Notes: generated from the sequence alone by a model not told the origin. A stretch of DNA of 5,586 nucleotides from an uncultured Alphaproteobacteria bacterium (GCA_949296785.1 CASFRQ010000104.1:1-5586); one strand, 5' to 3'. Positions 1 to 5,586 are shown, counted from the first letter of the stretch. Made by a program: numbers and translations.

Positions 1-1
1 A

Positions 2-1576
2 GCGGGGATGAAGCCGCGCGATTTGGCGGAGCTGTTAACTTCCAGGCTGCAAGAGAATCCTTTCGTGGAAACGACGCAGGTGGCGGGCGCGGGGTTTATC
101 AATATGCGTTTGTCCGAAAAGTTTTGGACGCACCAGCTGGAAACGATTTTAAAAGAGGGCGTTCATTACGGCGATAGCACGATGGGCGGCGGCGAAAAAG
201 TGAATGTGGAGTTTACTTCCGCCAACCCGACGGGGCCTTTGCATGTGGGGCACAGCCGCGGGGCGGTTTTCGGGGACGCGTTGTCTTCATTGCTGCAAAA
301 GGCGGGATACGATGTCACGCGCGAATACTATATTAACGACGCCGGTGCGCAGGTGGCGAAGCTGGCCCGTTCCGCGTATCTGCGCTATTTGGAGGCTCTG
401 GGACAGAAAATAGGCGAAATTCCGGCCGGCCTGTATCCCGGGGAGTATTTAAAGGAAGTCGGCGCGTTTATCGCTCAAAAAGACGGGGATAAATGGGTCG
501 GCGTCGGGGAGGAAGAGTACCTGCCTTACTTTAAAAAGACTGCCGCCGATTTAATGATGGAAATGATTAAAAAGGATTTGGCGCAGGCCAATATCCATTT
601 TGATGTCTTTTCTTCGGAAAAAGCGATTGCGGATTCCGGCGCCGTTGAAAAGGTGATGGACTTTTTGGACAAGGAAGGCTTAATTTACAAGGGCGTCCTT
701 GAAAAACCGAAGGGCGCCAAAGCGGCCGATGATTGGGAGCCGAAGGAAATGACGATTTTTAAGTCCACGCTTTTCGGCGACGAAGTGGACAGGCCTTTGT
801 GTCGTTCCGACGGTTCTTATACTTACTTCACGCCGGATATCGCCTATCAGCTGGACAAGTATAAAAGAGGCTTTAAAAAACTGATTATGGTGCTGGGCGC
901 CGACCACGCCGGGTATGTCGCCCGGATGAAGGCGGCGGTGAAGGCCGTGACGAAAGGGGACGCCCAAATTGATTTTCTTTTGTGTCAGATGATTAACTTT
1001 ACCGAAAACGGGCAGCCGGTGAAAATGTCCAAGCGCGCGGGAACTTTCGTTACTTTTAAAGACTTGTTGGACGAGGTGGGCACCGATGTCGTGCGTTTTT
1101 ATCTGTTGACGCGCAAACAAGACAGCCAGTTGGATTTTGATTTTGCCAAGGTTAAGGAACAATCCAAAGACAATCCTGTTTTCTATGTCCAGTACGCGCA
1201 TGCCCGGGGGGCGTCCGTAAAACGGTTGGCGGAGGAGACCTTCGGCAAAAAGGCAGACGAGCTGATTTCGTCGGCGGATTTGTCTTTGTTGCAGGAAGAC
1301 GAACTGGCCGTTGTTCGGCAACTGGCGTTGTGGCCGCGTCAGGTGGAGATGGCCGCCGCCGCCAATGAACCGCATCGGCTGGCGTATTTCTTAAACGATG
1401 TCGCGGCTGCTTTCCACGGCCTTTGGAACAGAGGGCGGGAGGATGTTTCCAAACGCTTTATTGAGGCGAAAGATGAGGAATTGTCCAAGGCGCGTCTGGC
1501 GTTGGTGGCGGGTGTGATGACCGTGATTGAATCGGGGCTGGCCGTGTTTGGCGTGGCGCCGGCGGAGGAAATGTGA
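2..1576 (+). CDS. argS: Arginyl-tRNA synthetase (ArgRS), 5'-truncated by window edge
   Basis: Class I aminoacyl-tRNA synthetase that joins arginine to tRNA-Arg in the cytoplasm using ATP. The frame is already open at base 2. The first ATG (8-10) is internal, because the visible sequence begins inside the N-terminal additional domain (KPRDLAELL... then VAGAGFINMRLS), so roughly 50 N-terminal residues lie upstream. The class I HIGH signature appears as HVGH at 242-253 after NPTGPL. A GADH motif, typical of the ArgRS core, is at 896-907. The KMSKR loop is at 1022-1036; many ArgRS lack a canonical KMSK, but alphaproteobacterial ones commonly keep it. The C-terminal helical DALR anticodon-binding domain starts near the NPVFYVQYAHAR segment (about 1168) and runs to the stop at 1574-1576. 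The reading frame is intact with all signature motifs. Its stop overlaps the start of the SPOR gene by one base, indicating a shared transcript. Confidence 0.97.
   Translation, partial: AGMKPRDLAELLTSRLQENPFVETTQVAGAGFINMRLSEKFWTHQLETILKEGVHYGDSTMGGGEKVNVEFTSANPTGPLHVGHSRGAVFGDALSSLLQKAGYDVTREYYINDAGAQVAKLARSAYLRYLEALGQKIGEIPAGLYPGEYLKEVGAFIAQKDGDKWVGVGEEEYLPYFKKTAADLMMEMIKKDLAQANIHFDVFSSEKAIADSGAVEKVMDFLDKEGLIYKGVLEKPKGAKAADDWEPKEMTIFKSTLFGDEVDRPLCRSDGSYTYFTPDIAYQLDKYKRGFKKLIMVLGADHAGYVARMKAAVKAVTKGDAQIDFLLCQMINFTENGQPVKMSKRAGTFVTFKDLLDEVGTDVVRFYLLTRKQDSQLDFDFAKVKEQSKDNPVFYVQYAHARGASVKRLAEETFGKKADELISSADLSLLQEDELAVVRQLALWPRQVEMAAAANEPHRLAYFLNDVAAAFHGLWNRGREDVSKRFIEAKDEELSKARLALVAGVMTVIESGLAVFGVAPAEEM
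1564..1569 (+). promoter_or_regulatory. Ribosome binding site for the SPOR gene, inside the argS 3' end
   Basis: GGAGGA lies 6 bases before the ATG at 1576, an ideal spacing. It decides between GTG at 1573 and ATG at 1576 in the same frame: the ATG is better placed and gives a TGATG stop/start overlap with argS, typical of translational coupling. Confidence 0.7.
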
Positions 1577-3510
1577 TGAATGACGATGATTTGAAATTTA
1601 CCGATGACGATTTGGACGCTTTTTCCGTTCCAAAAGAGGAAGAAGCTGATGAAAGCCGGGGCGACTCTGCTGTTTTTTCCGAAGAAAAAGAGGATAAGAG
1701 GCCGGCAAGTGAAGAAATGACGGAAGTTGGCTCCGGCGCCGAGGACGAGGCTGTTTTCGGCGGGGAGGTTTTTGCCAATTCTTTTTCAAACGAAACAATG
1801 TTTCGCAGGAAAGAGGAACAAACCTCCGGCGCTGTTTTCCATGAAGAAGAAAAGGCGGCTGCGAAAAACGATTCCGGCATTTTTGTTGCAGGTGCTTCTT
1901 TTAAAGATGAAGCCGCGAACAAAGAAGAAGATGAAGTTTTGGATAAAGAAGAATTAGGGGCTTCTCCTTTTTCCGTTGATTCGCAAAGGCAGGTTTCCCA
2001 ATCGCCTGAAGAAAAGGCTGAAGGGGGAGACGCTTTGCGGGCCGCGGGGGCTTTTGCCGGTCTGTCCGCTTTAAATCAGAAGCCGTTAAATCCGGACCAA
2101 AATCAGTTTTCAAAAGAAGGGGGGGCTTCTCGGATTCATGGAGTATCCTCTGAAAAGGTGAAAGATGATTCTGCCGGAAAAGAGAATCGGGCGCCGGAGG
2201 CTTTTCTGGCAGACCGCCGGCCGGAAAGGGCGGAAAGGAGTTCTTCGGATACTCAAACGCGGTTTAATCCGGACGACGATTTTGAGGTGAAGGAAGAGGC
2301 CGTCGCTTTCGGCTCTAAACCGTCTTTTATGGAAGAAGAGCAGGGAAAGCCTTTATCTTCTTCTTTTGTCATAGAGGAACAGGTAAAATTTTCCTCCGTA
2401 ATAAAAGTTATCCTTTTACTGCTGGTTTTATCGGTTATCGGCGGTTTTTTGATTTGGAAATATGTTTTGTCGGAAAAGAAAATCGTTTCTCCCATTATTA
2501 TAAAGGCGGAAGACAGACCGATGAAAGTTCTTCCCGAAAGTCCGGGAGGCATGGAAATCCCCGATCAGGATAAACAGGTGTATCAGCTTATTCGTTCTCA
2601 AGAGGAAGAACGGACGGTTGAACGCTTTTTCCCTCAAACGGAGGAACCTGTTTCACCGGTTTTGGAAGAATATTCCGAAGAGGGAGAGGCCGCGGAAAAG
2701 ACTGGCGGGCAGGAAACGGATGATATCGGAAATTTGATTTTGCAAAGCGCTGCGCAAGTTAGCGAAGAGGAGGAAACGCCTCAAGTTGTCGTTTCGGGGG
2801 AGGCGCCGTTGGAACTTTTCCCTTTAAGCCATGCGCAAGACGATGAAAATATCGGCGGGGCATTACCTGTTGCGGATGAGGCGGTTGAGCGTCAGGGATC
2901 GGAGGAACCTGTTGTCCAAACGGTTTCCGTTCAATCTGCCGTTTCGGAAGGGGAAAGCGTTCCCTTGGCGGTAAACGGCGAAACTGAAGAAAGGGTTGGC
3001 GGAGAAACTGTTCAGGGTTCTTCTGCGAATGTGACTGCGTCCGATTCTTCTTTGAAGGCTGTTTCTTTAAAAACGGAACCTTCAGGAGAGGAAGTCGTGA
3101 AAGCCGGGGAAGTTGTTCCTGCGAAGCCTGCCTCTGAGGTTTCTTCGGACGATACGTTGGTTGGTAAAGCGGTCAAAAAAGTTTCGCCGGAAAAGGCGGA
3201 GAAAAATTCCGCGAATAAGAAAGCGGTTGCCTCTTCGGGTGCAAAAAAGGCTGACAAAACTTCTTTCTGGGCTGTTCAGCTGCTGTCTTTGAAAGATAAA
3301 AACGCCGTTGAGAGGGCTTGGCCGAAAGTACTGAAACAAAATACTGCTTTATTGATTGATTTGCCGCATAAGGTTGTTGAGGTTGATGTCCCCGGCAAAG
3401 GAAAGTTCTACCGTCTGTTGGCCGGTAAATACAAAGACAGAGCCGAAGCACGCCGCCTTTGTGATAAATTAAAGAAAAGAAAGCAGGATTGCGTAACGGC
3501 GCCTTTCTGA
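1576..3510 (+). CDS. SPOR-domain cell-envelope protein, single TM, long acidic cytoplasmic N-terminus
   Basis: Predicted bitopic inner-membrane protein of 644 residues. Residues 1 to about 274 are low-complexity, very rich in Glu, Asp, Ser and Ala, with no recognisable domain. A hydrophobic helix (KVILLLLVLSVIGGFLIWKYV) covers about 276-297, and the acidic N-terminal side should be cytoplasmic. Next comes a segment conserved in alphaproteobacterial SPOR proteins (IIKAEDRPMKVLPESPGGME followed by IPDQDKQVY, about 305-334). A second disordered, Glu/Val/Ser-rich linker follows (about 340-555), becoming Lys-rich, and then a SPOR domain from FWAVQL at 564 to the C-terminus. SPOR domains (FtsN/DedD type) bind denuded peptidoglycan glycans, often at the septum. 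The domain holds Cys629 and Cys639, the only cysteines I find in the protein. The gene is translationally coupled to argS, a neighbourhood usual in alphaproteobacteria. Family assignment is firm; the exact role in division or wall remodelling is inferred. Confidence 0.88.
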   Translation: MNDDDLKFTDDDLDAFSVPKEEEADESRGDSAVFSEEKEDKRPASEEMTEVGSGAEDEAVFGGEVFANSFSNETMFRRKEEQTSGAVFHEEEKAAAKNDSGIFVAGASFKDEAANKEEDEVLDKEELGASPFSVDSQRQVSQSPEEKAEGGDALRAAGAFAGLSALNQKPLNPDQNQFSKEGGASRIHGVSSEKVKDDSAGKENRAPEAFLADRRPERAERSSSDTQTRFNPDDDFEVKEEAVAFGSKPSFMEEEQGKPLSSSFVIEEQVKFSSVIKVILLLLVLSVIGGFLIWKYVLSEKKIVSPIIIKAEDRPMKVLPESPGGMEIPDQDKQVYQLIRSQEEERTVERFFPQTEEPVSPVLEEYSEEGEAAEKTGGQETDDIGNLILQSAAQVSEEEETPQVVVSGEAPLELFPLSHAQDDENIGGALPVADEAVERQGSEEPVVQTVSVQSAVSEGESVPLAVNGETEERVGGETVQGSSANVTASDSSLKAVSLKTEPSGEEVVKAGEVVPAKPASEVSSDDTLVGKAVKKVSPEKAEKNSANKKAVASSGAKKADKTSFWAVQLLSLKDKNAVERAWPKVLKQNTALLIDLPHKVVEVDVPGKGKFYRLLAGKYKDRAEARRLCDKLKKRKQDCVTAPF

Positions 3511-3517
3511 CGAAGTT

Positions 3518-3551
3518 TTTTCCGACAAAACATATATGTTTTGTCGGAAAA
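3518..3551. repeat. Perfect 34-bp palindrome just after the SPOR gene
   Basis: The left arm ttttccgacaaaacata (3518-3534) is the exact reverse complement of the right arm (3535-3551), with no spacer between. In RNA it would fold into a stem of about 15 bp with an AUAU loop, starting 7 bases after the SPOR stop codon. It could end or protect the argS-SPOR transcript, but neither strand shows the U-run expected after an intrinsic terminator, so that role is weak. The right arm is the first part of a copy of the SPOR coding sequence (2461-2477), so the palindrome probably arose when that copy formed. Confidence 0.95.
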
Positions 3552-3655
3552 GAAAATCGTCTTTCCTTATTATAAAGGCAGAGGACAGGCCGGTGAAATT
3601 TCTTTCCGAAAATCCGGGAGGTACGGAAATTTCCGATGAAAATAAGCAGTTTCAG
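3535..3655 (+). pseudogene. Diverged direct copy of the SPOR gene's juxtamembrane segment
   Basis: This stretch aligns with 2461-2586 inside the SPOR gene. The first 26 bases are identical (through gaaaatcgt); the rest carries about 20 substitutions and several small indels by eye. After an early frameshift one frame still reads IIKAEDRPVKFLSENPGGTE and then ISDENKQ, against IIKAEDRPMKVLPESPGGME and IPDQDKQ in the parent. The copied part starts at the end of the TM helix (codon 296) and covers the conserved motif after the membrane. There is no TM helix, no SPOR domain and no ribosome binding site, so it is not a working gene. It could be a partial duplication or the last conserved remnant of a second SPOR paralogue. 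Confidence 0.85.
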
Positions 3656-3868
3656 AATCGGGCGGATTGTTCTATTCGGAACGGGATTGCGTTTTATTGT
3701 CTGCAGGGACGGTTTTAATGAGGGAAATTCTTTTTCTGCCAGGCGGGGAGAGCTAAATCTGAACGATTTTCAAAATGGTTTGTTTTCCTTTCAGAGGGAG
3801 AGATTCCCTGTTGGCTATGGTAGGGTTTGAGACGGTTAAAGGGTGTTAACGGAAAAAGAAAGGCGGCA

Positions 3869-3977
3869 TTTTCTTATAAAAACCCGCCGATAAACCGGGC
3901 AAACGGTGAAATCAGGGCTCTGTCCAAAACCGGAAAAAACAACTGACAATAAAAACGGCAATTTCTCTTTATTTCCG
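3869..3977 (-). pseudogene. Inverted, decayed copy of the 3' end of the M50 protease gene
   Basis: Read on the minus strand, this stretch aligns with about 5050-5168 of the M50 gene. The best block is 3900-3916 against the complement of 5114-5130 (16 of 17 bases), continuing without a gap to ccaaaaccgg (3924-3933 against the complement of 5097-5106), then with small gaps to cggcaat and tttccg. Minus-strand translation gives KLPFLLSVVFSGFGQ followed by SPDFTVCPVYRRVFIRK, alignable to the last membrane helix and tail of the intact protein (LPVLFLLLVALPVLG, then IDLISPFVRAIGGFLAKI). A weaker colinear match continues to about 3833, opposite 5196, just past the M50 stop codon. The HExxH half of the gene is absent. 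By eye identity is roughly 70-75% in the core. Confidence 0.7.
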
Positions 3978-4026
3978 AGACCTGAGGATGTCTTTTGCGT
4001 CAGAGGGATAGGTCGTGTAACTCTGT

Positions 4027-4376
4027 CGGAGATTGAGGCAACGGACGCTTCTTTGGAAGAGGAAATCCGAACGATTCTGATTGCCTTACCGAATACGCCG
4101 GCGGACGATTCGCCGGACGGAGACAGCGATGAAGATGCTTTGGAACTGCGCCGGGTCGGTACGCCGAAAGAATTTGACTTCAAGCCCTTGGAACATTTTG
4201 AGTTAGGCGAAAAGTTGGGTTTGATGGACAGCGAACAGGCGGCAGTTCTTTCCGGCGCCCGTTTTACTTTGCTGAAAGGTCCTTTGGCCAGGATGGAGCG
4301 CGCTTTGGGGCGGCTTTCTCTAGACTGTCATCGGGGTAAAGCGTTTGATGACAAAGCGGAAAAAATTATGTCATAG
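4027..4376 (+). pseudogene. Internal fragment of seryl-tRNA synthetase (second, broken serS)
   Basis: Bases 4027-4115 match serS 5498-5586 at 88 of 89 positions (the only difference is 4083 G against 5554 T, Ala for Ser). Beyond the window edge, homology is judged by family: RRVGTPKEFDF, HFELGEKLGLMD and SGARFTLLKGPLARMERAL are the SerRS segment leading into class II motif 1. The fragment starts at serS codon 83 and loses similarity after about codon 188 (near 4345), ending in an unrelated tail and a TAG at 4374-4376. It lacks the first helix and tip of the tRNA-binding coiled coil and catalytic motifs 2 and 3, so it cannot charge tRNA. The frame is open back to a GTG at 3906, but the upstream codons come from the inverted M50 copy and no Shine-Dalgarno sequence precedes it. 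Confidence 0.88.
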
Positions 4377-4510
4377 CTTTGCCGGGAAGAGTAATTTTTT
4401 CTAAAGAAAGTTTTTTAGGTTTCTTCTCCTTATTTAATGGAATTTTTTTTATAAAGATTAAAAAAACAGTGGCGCGGCGCGGTTAAAGAGGATAAAAACA
4501 AAAATGCGTT

Positions 4511-4515
4511 AGGAG
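4511..4515 (+). promoter_or_regulatory. Ribosome binding site of the M50 gene
   Basis: AGGAG lies 11 bases before the ATG at 4527, slightly long spacing, but the following GAGAGA keeps the purine-rich tract close. The upstream 4377-4510 is AT-rich with runs of T and A. A TATAAA at 4450-4455 could be a -10 box, but I see no convincing -35 at 16-18 bases. Confidence 0.5.
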
Positions 4516-4526
4516 AGAGATAAAAG

Positions 4527-5189
4527 ATGGAACAGTTTTTTCTTGTGACGACATGGGTTATTCCCGTTTTGGCTTCCCTCATTTTACACGAGGTAGCGCA
4601 CGGATGGGCCGCTCTTCTTTTAGGGGACAAAACGGCGCTGCGAGCAGGACGATTGAGTTTAAATCCTCTGAGCCACATAGATCCGGTCGGAACGGTTTTG
4701 CTTCCTGGAATTCTTTTTTTATCAGGTTCGCCGTTTTTATTCGGATGGGCAAAACCGGTTCCCGTTAATTTTCGGGCCTTGCGTTTTCCGAGGGCGGGTG
4801 CCGGAATCGTCGCCGCAGCGGGGCCTTTGATGAATGTTGTTTTGGTTATTTTGAGTGTTTTAGGGGTGCAGCTTATTTCTTTTGCGCCGCCTTTCAGCTG
4901 GGGCTTGTGGTTTTTGGTGAATTTCAGGAATATGGCGTTTCTTTCCTTGGCGCTGGCCGCGTTTAATTTATTCCCTATCCTGCCTTTGGACGGAGGAAGG
5001 ATTTTGGCGGCTCTTTTACCGGAAAAATGGGCATATGAATATGCAAAAACGGAAAAATACGGATTGCCGGTTTTATTTTTACTGTTGGTGGCTTTGCCGG
5101 TTTTGGGAATTGACCTGATTTCTCCGTTTGTCAGGGCCATTGGCGGTTTTTTGGCAAAAATCGTACAGGGATTTGTATTTACGGGCTGA
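4527..5189 (+). CDS. Site-2 protease family (M50) intramembrane metalloprotease
   Basis: Polytopic membrane protein of 220 residues belonging to the compact M50 group without a PDZ domain. The zinc site HEVAH is at residues 21-25 (His21, Glu22, His25) in the first hydrophobic helix. The second signature FNLFPILPLDGGR is at 146-158, with Asp155 the expected third zinc ligand (NxxPxxxxDGG). Between them are family hallmarks NPLSHIDPVGT (46-56), GWAKPVPVN (73-81) and AAAGPLMN (96-103). Hydrophobic helices are about 4-24, 53-70, 92-116, 127-150 and 179-197. The length is usual for the group, whose members are predicted to cleave membrane-embedded substrates; the substrate here is unknown. It is not RseP, which is longer and has PDZ domains. 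The gene lies 61 bases before serS, whose promoter overlaps its stop. A decayed inverted copy of its 3' end lies upstream at 3869-3977. Confidence 0.93.
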   Translation: MEQFFLVTTWVIPVLASLILHEVAHGWAALLLGDKTALRAGRLSLNPLSHIDPVGTVLLPGILFLSGSPFLFGWAKPVPVNFRALRFPRAGAGIVAAAGPLMNVVLVILSVLGVQLISFAPPFSWGLWFLVNFRNMAFLSLALAAFNLFPILPLDGGRILAALLPEKWAYEYAKTEKYGLPVLFLLLVALPVLGIDLISPFVRAIGGFLAKIVQGFVFTG

Positions 5190-5214
5190 CAAACCGTTTT
5201 TTTCGTTCTATAAG
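5186..5214 (+). promoter_or_regulatory. Predicted sigma70-type promoter for serS
   Basis: A -35 box CTGACA (5186-5191, 5 of 6 to TTGACA) and a -10 box TATAAG (5209-5214, 5 of 6 to TATAAT) are separated by exactly 17 bases. Transcription would start near 5221, leaving a leader of about 30 bases before serS. The -35 overlaps the M50 stop codon. Predicted from sequence only. Confidence 0.5.
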
Positions 5215-5238
5215 AAAGAAATCATATCAAAATAAAAA

Positions 5239-5244
5239 AGAGGA
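5239..5244 (+). promoter_or_regulatory. Ribosome binding site of serS
   Basis: AGAGGA sits 6 bases before the ATG at 5251 and supports that start; the protein then begins with the usual SerRS N-terminus (short lead, then IRENPDVF). Confidence 0.65.
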
Positions 5245-5250
5245 TTTAAA

Positions 5251-5586
5251 ATGTATGATATAAAATGGATTCGGGAAAATCCCGATGTTTTTGATAGAGG
5301 ATTGCAGAGAAGGGGACTGCCCCCTGTTTCCGAAAAATTGCTGGATATGGATAAAAAATACCGTCAATTTCAAACTTCTTACCAGGAACTGCAGGCCAGA
5401 CGCAACGAGGTCTCCAAAAAAATCGGCGAAGCCAAACGCCAGGGGATGCCCGTGGAGGATTTAACGGCTGAGGTCGCCGATATTAAAGCAAAAATGGCGG
5501 AGATTGAGGCAACGGACGCTTCTTTGGAAGAGGAAATCCGAACGATTCTGATTTCCTTACCGAATACGCCGGCGGACGATTCGCCG
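5251..5586 (+). CDS. serS: Seryl-tRNA synthetase (SerRS), 3'-truncated by window edge
   Basis: Class II synthetase that charges tRNA-Ser (and tRNA-Sec where present) with serine. Only the first 112 codons are in the window, and the frame is open to the last base. The N-terminus reads MYDIKWIRENPDVFDRGLQR, the classic SerRS opening. Two long charged helices follow (about 27-65 and 70-99, with ARRNEVSKKIGEAKRQG before the tip), which form the antiparallel coiled-coil arm that recognises the long variable arm of tRNA-Ser. The linker LPNTPADDSP (103-112) leads to the catalytic core, which lies beyond the window. The gene follows the M50 gene but appears to have its own promoter. Codons 83-112 are duplicated almost perfectly at 4027-4115. 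Confidence 0.96.
   Translation, partial: MYDIKWIRENPDVFDRGLQRRGLPPVSEKLLDMDKKYRQFQTSYQELQARRNEVSKKIGEAKRQGMPVEDLTAEVADIKAKMAEIEATDASLEEEIRTILISLPNTPADDSP

Larger units (their letters stand above)
3511..4376. other. Gene-free mosaic of broken copies of the flanking genes
   Basis: This stretch of about 870 bases holds no intact gene. From left to right I can assign a perfect palindrome (3518-3551), a diverged direct copy of part of the SPOR gene (3535-3655), an inverted copy of the M50 gene 3' end (about 3869-3977, possibly from 3833), and a direct copy of an internal serS segment (4027 to about 4345). The order of fragments matches the order of the intact genes. The parts 3656-3832 and 3978-4026 I could not assign with confidence; the first 60 bases of the former may be a further-decayed continuation of the SPOR copy. 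No transposase, terminal inverted repeats or target-site duplication were seen. Likely a remnant of a local duplication that was rearranged and is decaying. Confidence 0.75.

Noticed and set aside
680..1375. Minus-strand open frame of 231 codons inside argS
   Set aside because: Shadow of argS; the + strand frame carries the GADH and KMSKR motifs throughout this interval.
3863..3887. ggcgg ... ccgcc hairpin as a terminator
   Set aside because: Five-base stem with a long loop and no U-run; the right arm is explained by the inverted M50 copy.
3984..3989. gaggat at the same offset as serS 5455-5460, suggesting the serS copy starts earlier than 4027
   Set aside because: The 37 bases between this hexamer and 4027 match serS only at chance level, so the hexamer is probably coincidental.
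4001..4017. Weak similarity to SPOR gene 3083-3099 (caggagaggaagtcgtg)
   Set aside because: Short, needs gaps, and has no supporting match on either side.
4326..4374. tgtcat / atgaca / tgtcat alternating inverted repeats at the end of the serS fragment
   Set aside because: Only 6-bp arms with long A-rich loops and no U-run; expected often by chance.
4430..5140. Long minus-strand open frame of 236 codons across the M50 gene
   Set aside because: It is antisense to a clear M50 protease with all catalytic motifs, has no recognisable domain, and its composition (Lys/Pro/Asn-rich) is what the complement of a hydrophobic gene gives.
5199..5220. Possible terminator hairpin tttcgttct / agaaagaaa between the M50 gene and serS
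   Set aside because: Stem is almost all A-T with a mismatch and a 3-base loop, no U-run follows, and it overlaps the likely serS -10 box.

Overview
The window looks like chromosomal DNA of an alphaproteobacterium with about 50% GC. The evidence is the ArgRS sequence (a canonical KMSKR loop followed by the EQSKDNPVFYVQYAHAR-type segment), the SPOR-domain protein starting on the argS stop codon, and serS nearby on the same strand. In many alphaproteobacteria argS and a SPOR gene are followed by nagZ, scpA, scpB and tat genes, then serS. Here that middle block is absent.

Layout, all genes on the + strand: (1) 2-1576, the 3' nine-tenths of argS. (2) 1576-3510, a one-TM, C-terminal SPOR-domain cell-envelope protein, translationally coupled to argS. 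(3) 3511-4376, a stretch with no intact gene. (4) 4527-5189, an M50-type site-2 protease family membrane protein. (5) 5251-5586, the 5' third of serS, cut by the window edge, with a recognisable sigma70-type promoter at the end of the M50 gene.

The most unusual part is 3511-4376. By eye it is a mosaic of broken copies of the three genes around it, in the same order as the intact ones: a direct, diverged copy of the SPOR gene's juxtamembrane segment (3535-3655), an inverted, diverged copy of the 3' end of the M50 gene (about 3869-3977, perhaps from 3833), and a direct, nearly identical copy of part of serS (4027 to about 4345; 88 of 89 bases match where both copies are visible). A perfect 34-bp palindrome (3518-3551) sits at the left edge, centred exactly where the SPOR copy begins. 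This reads as a decayed, scrambled second copy of a SPOR - M50 - serS segment, not a new functional system. The fragments are at very different stages of divergence, which suggests several events or recent re-copying of the serS part.

The intact genes do ordinary housekeeping work: charging tRNA-Arg and tRNA-Ser, binding peptidoglycan or the septum (SPOR), and intramembrane proteolysis (M50). I see no tRNA, rRNA, CRISPR array, transposase or phage gene.
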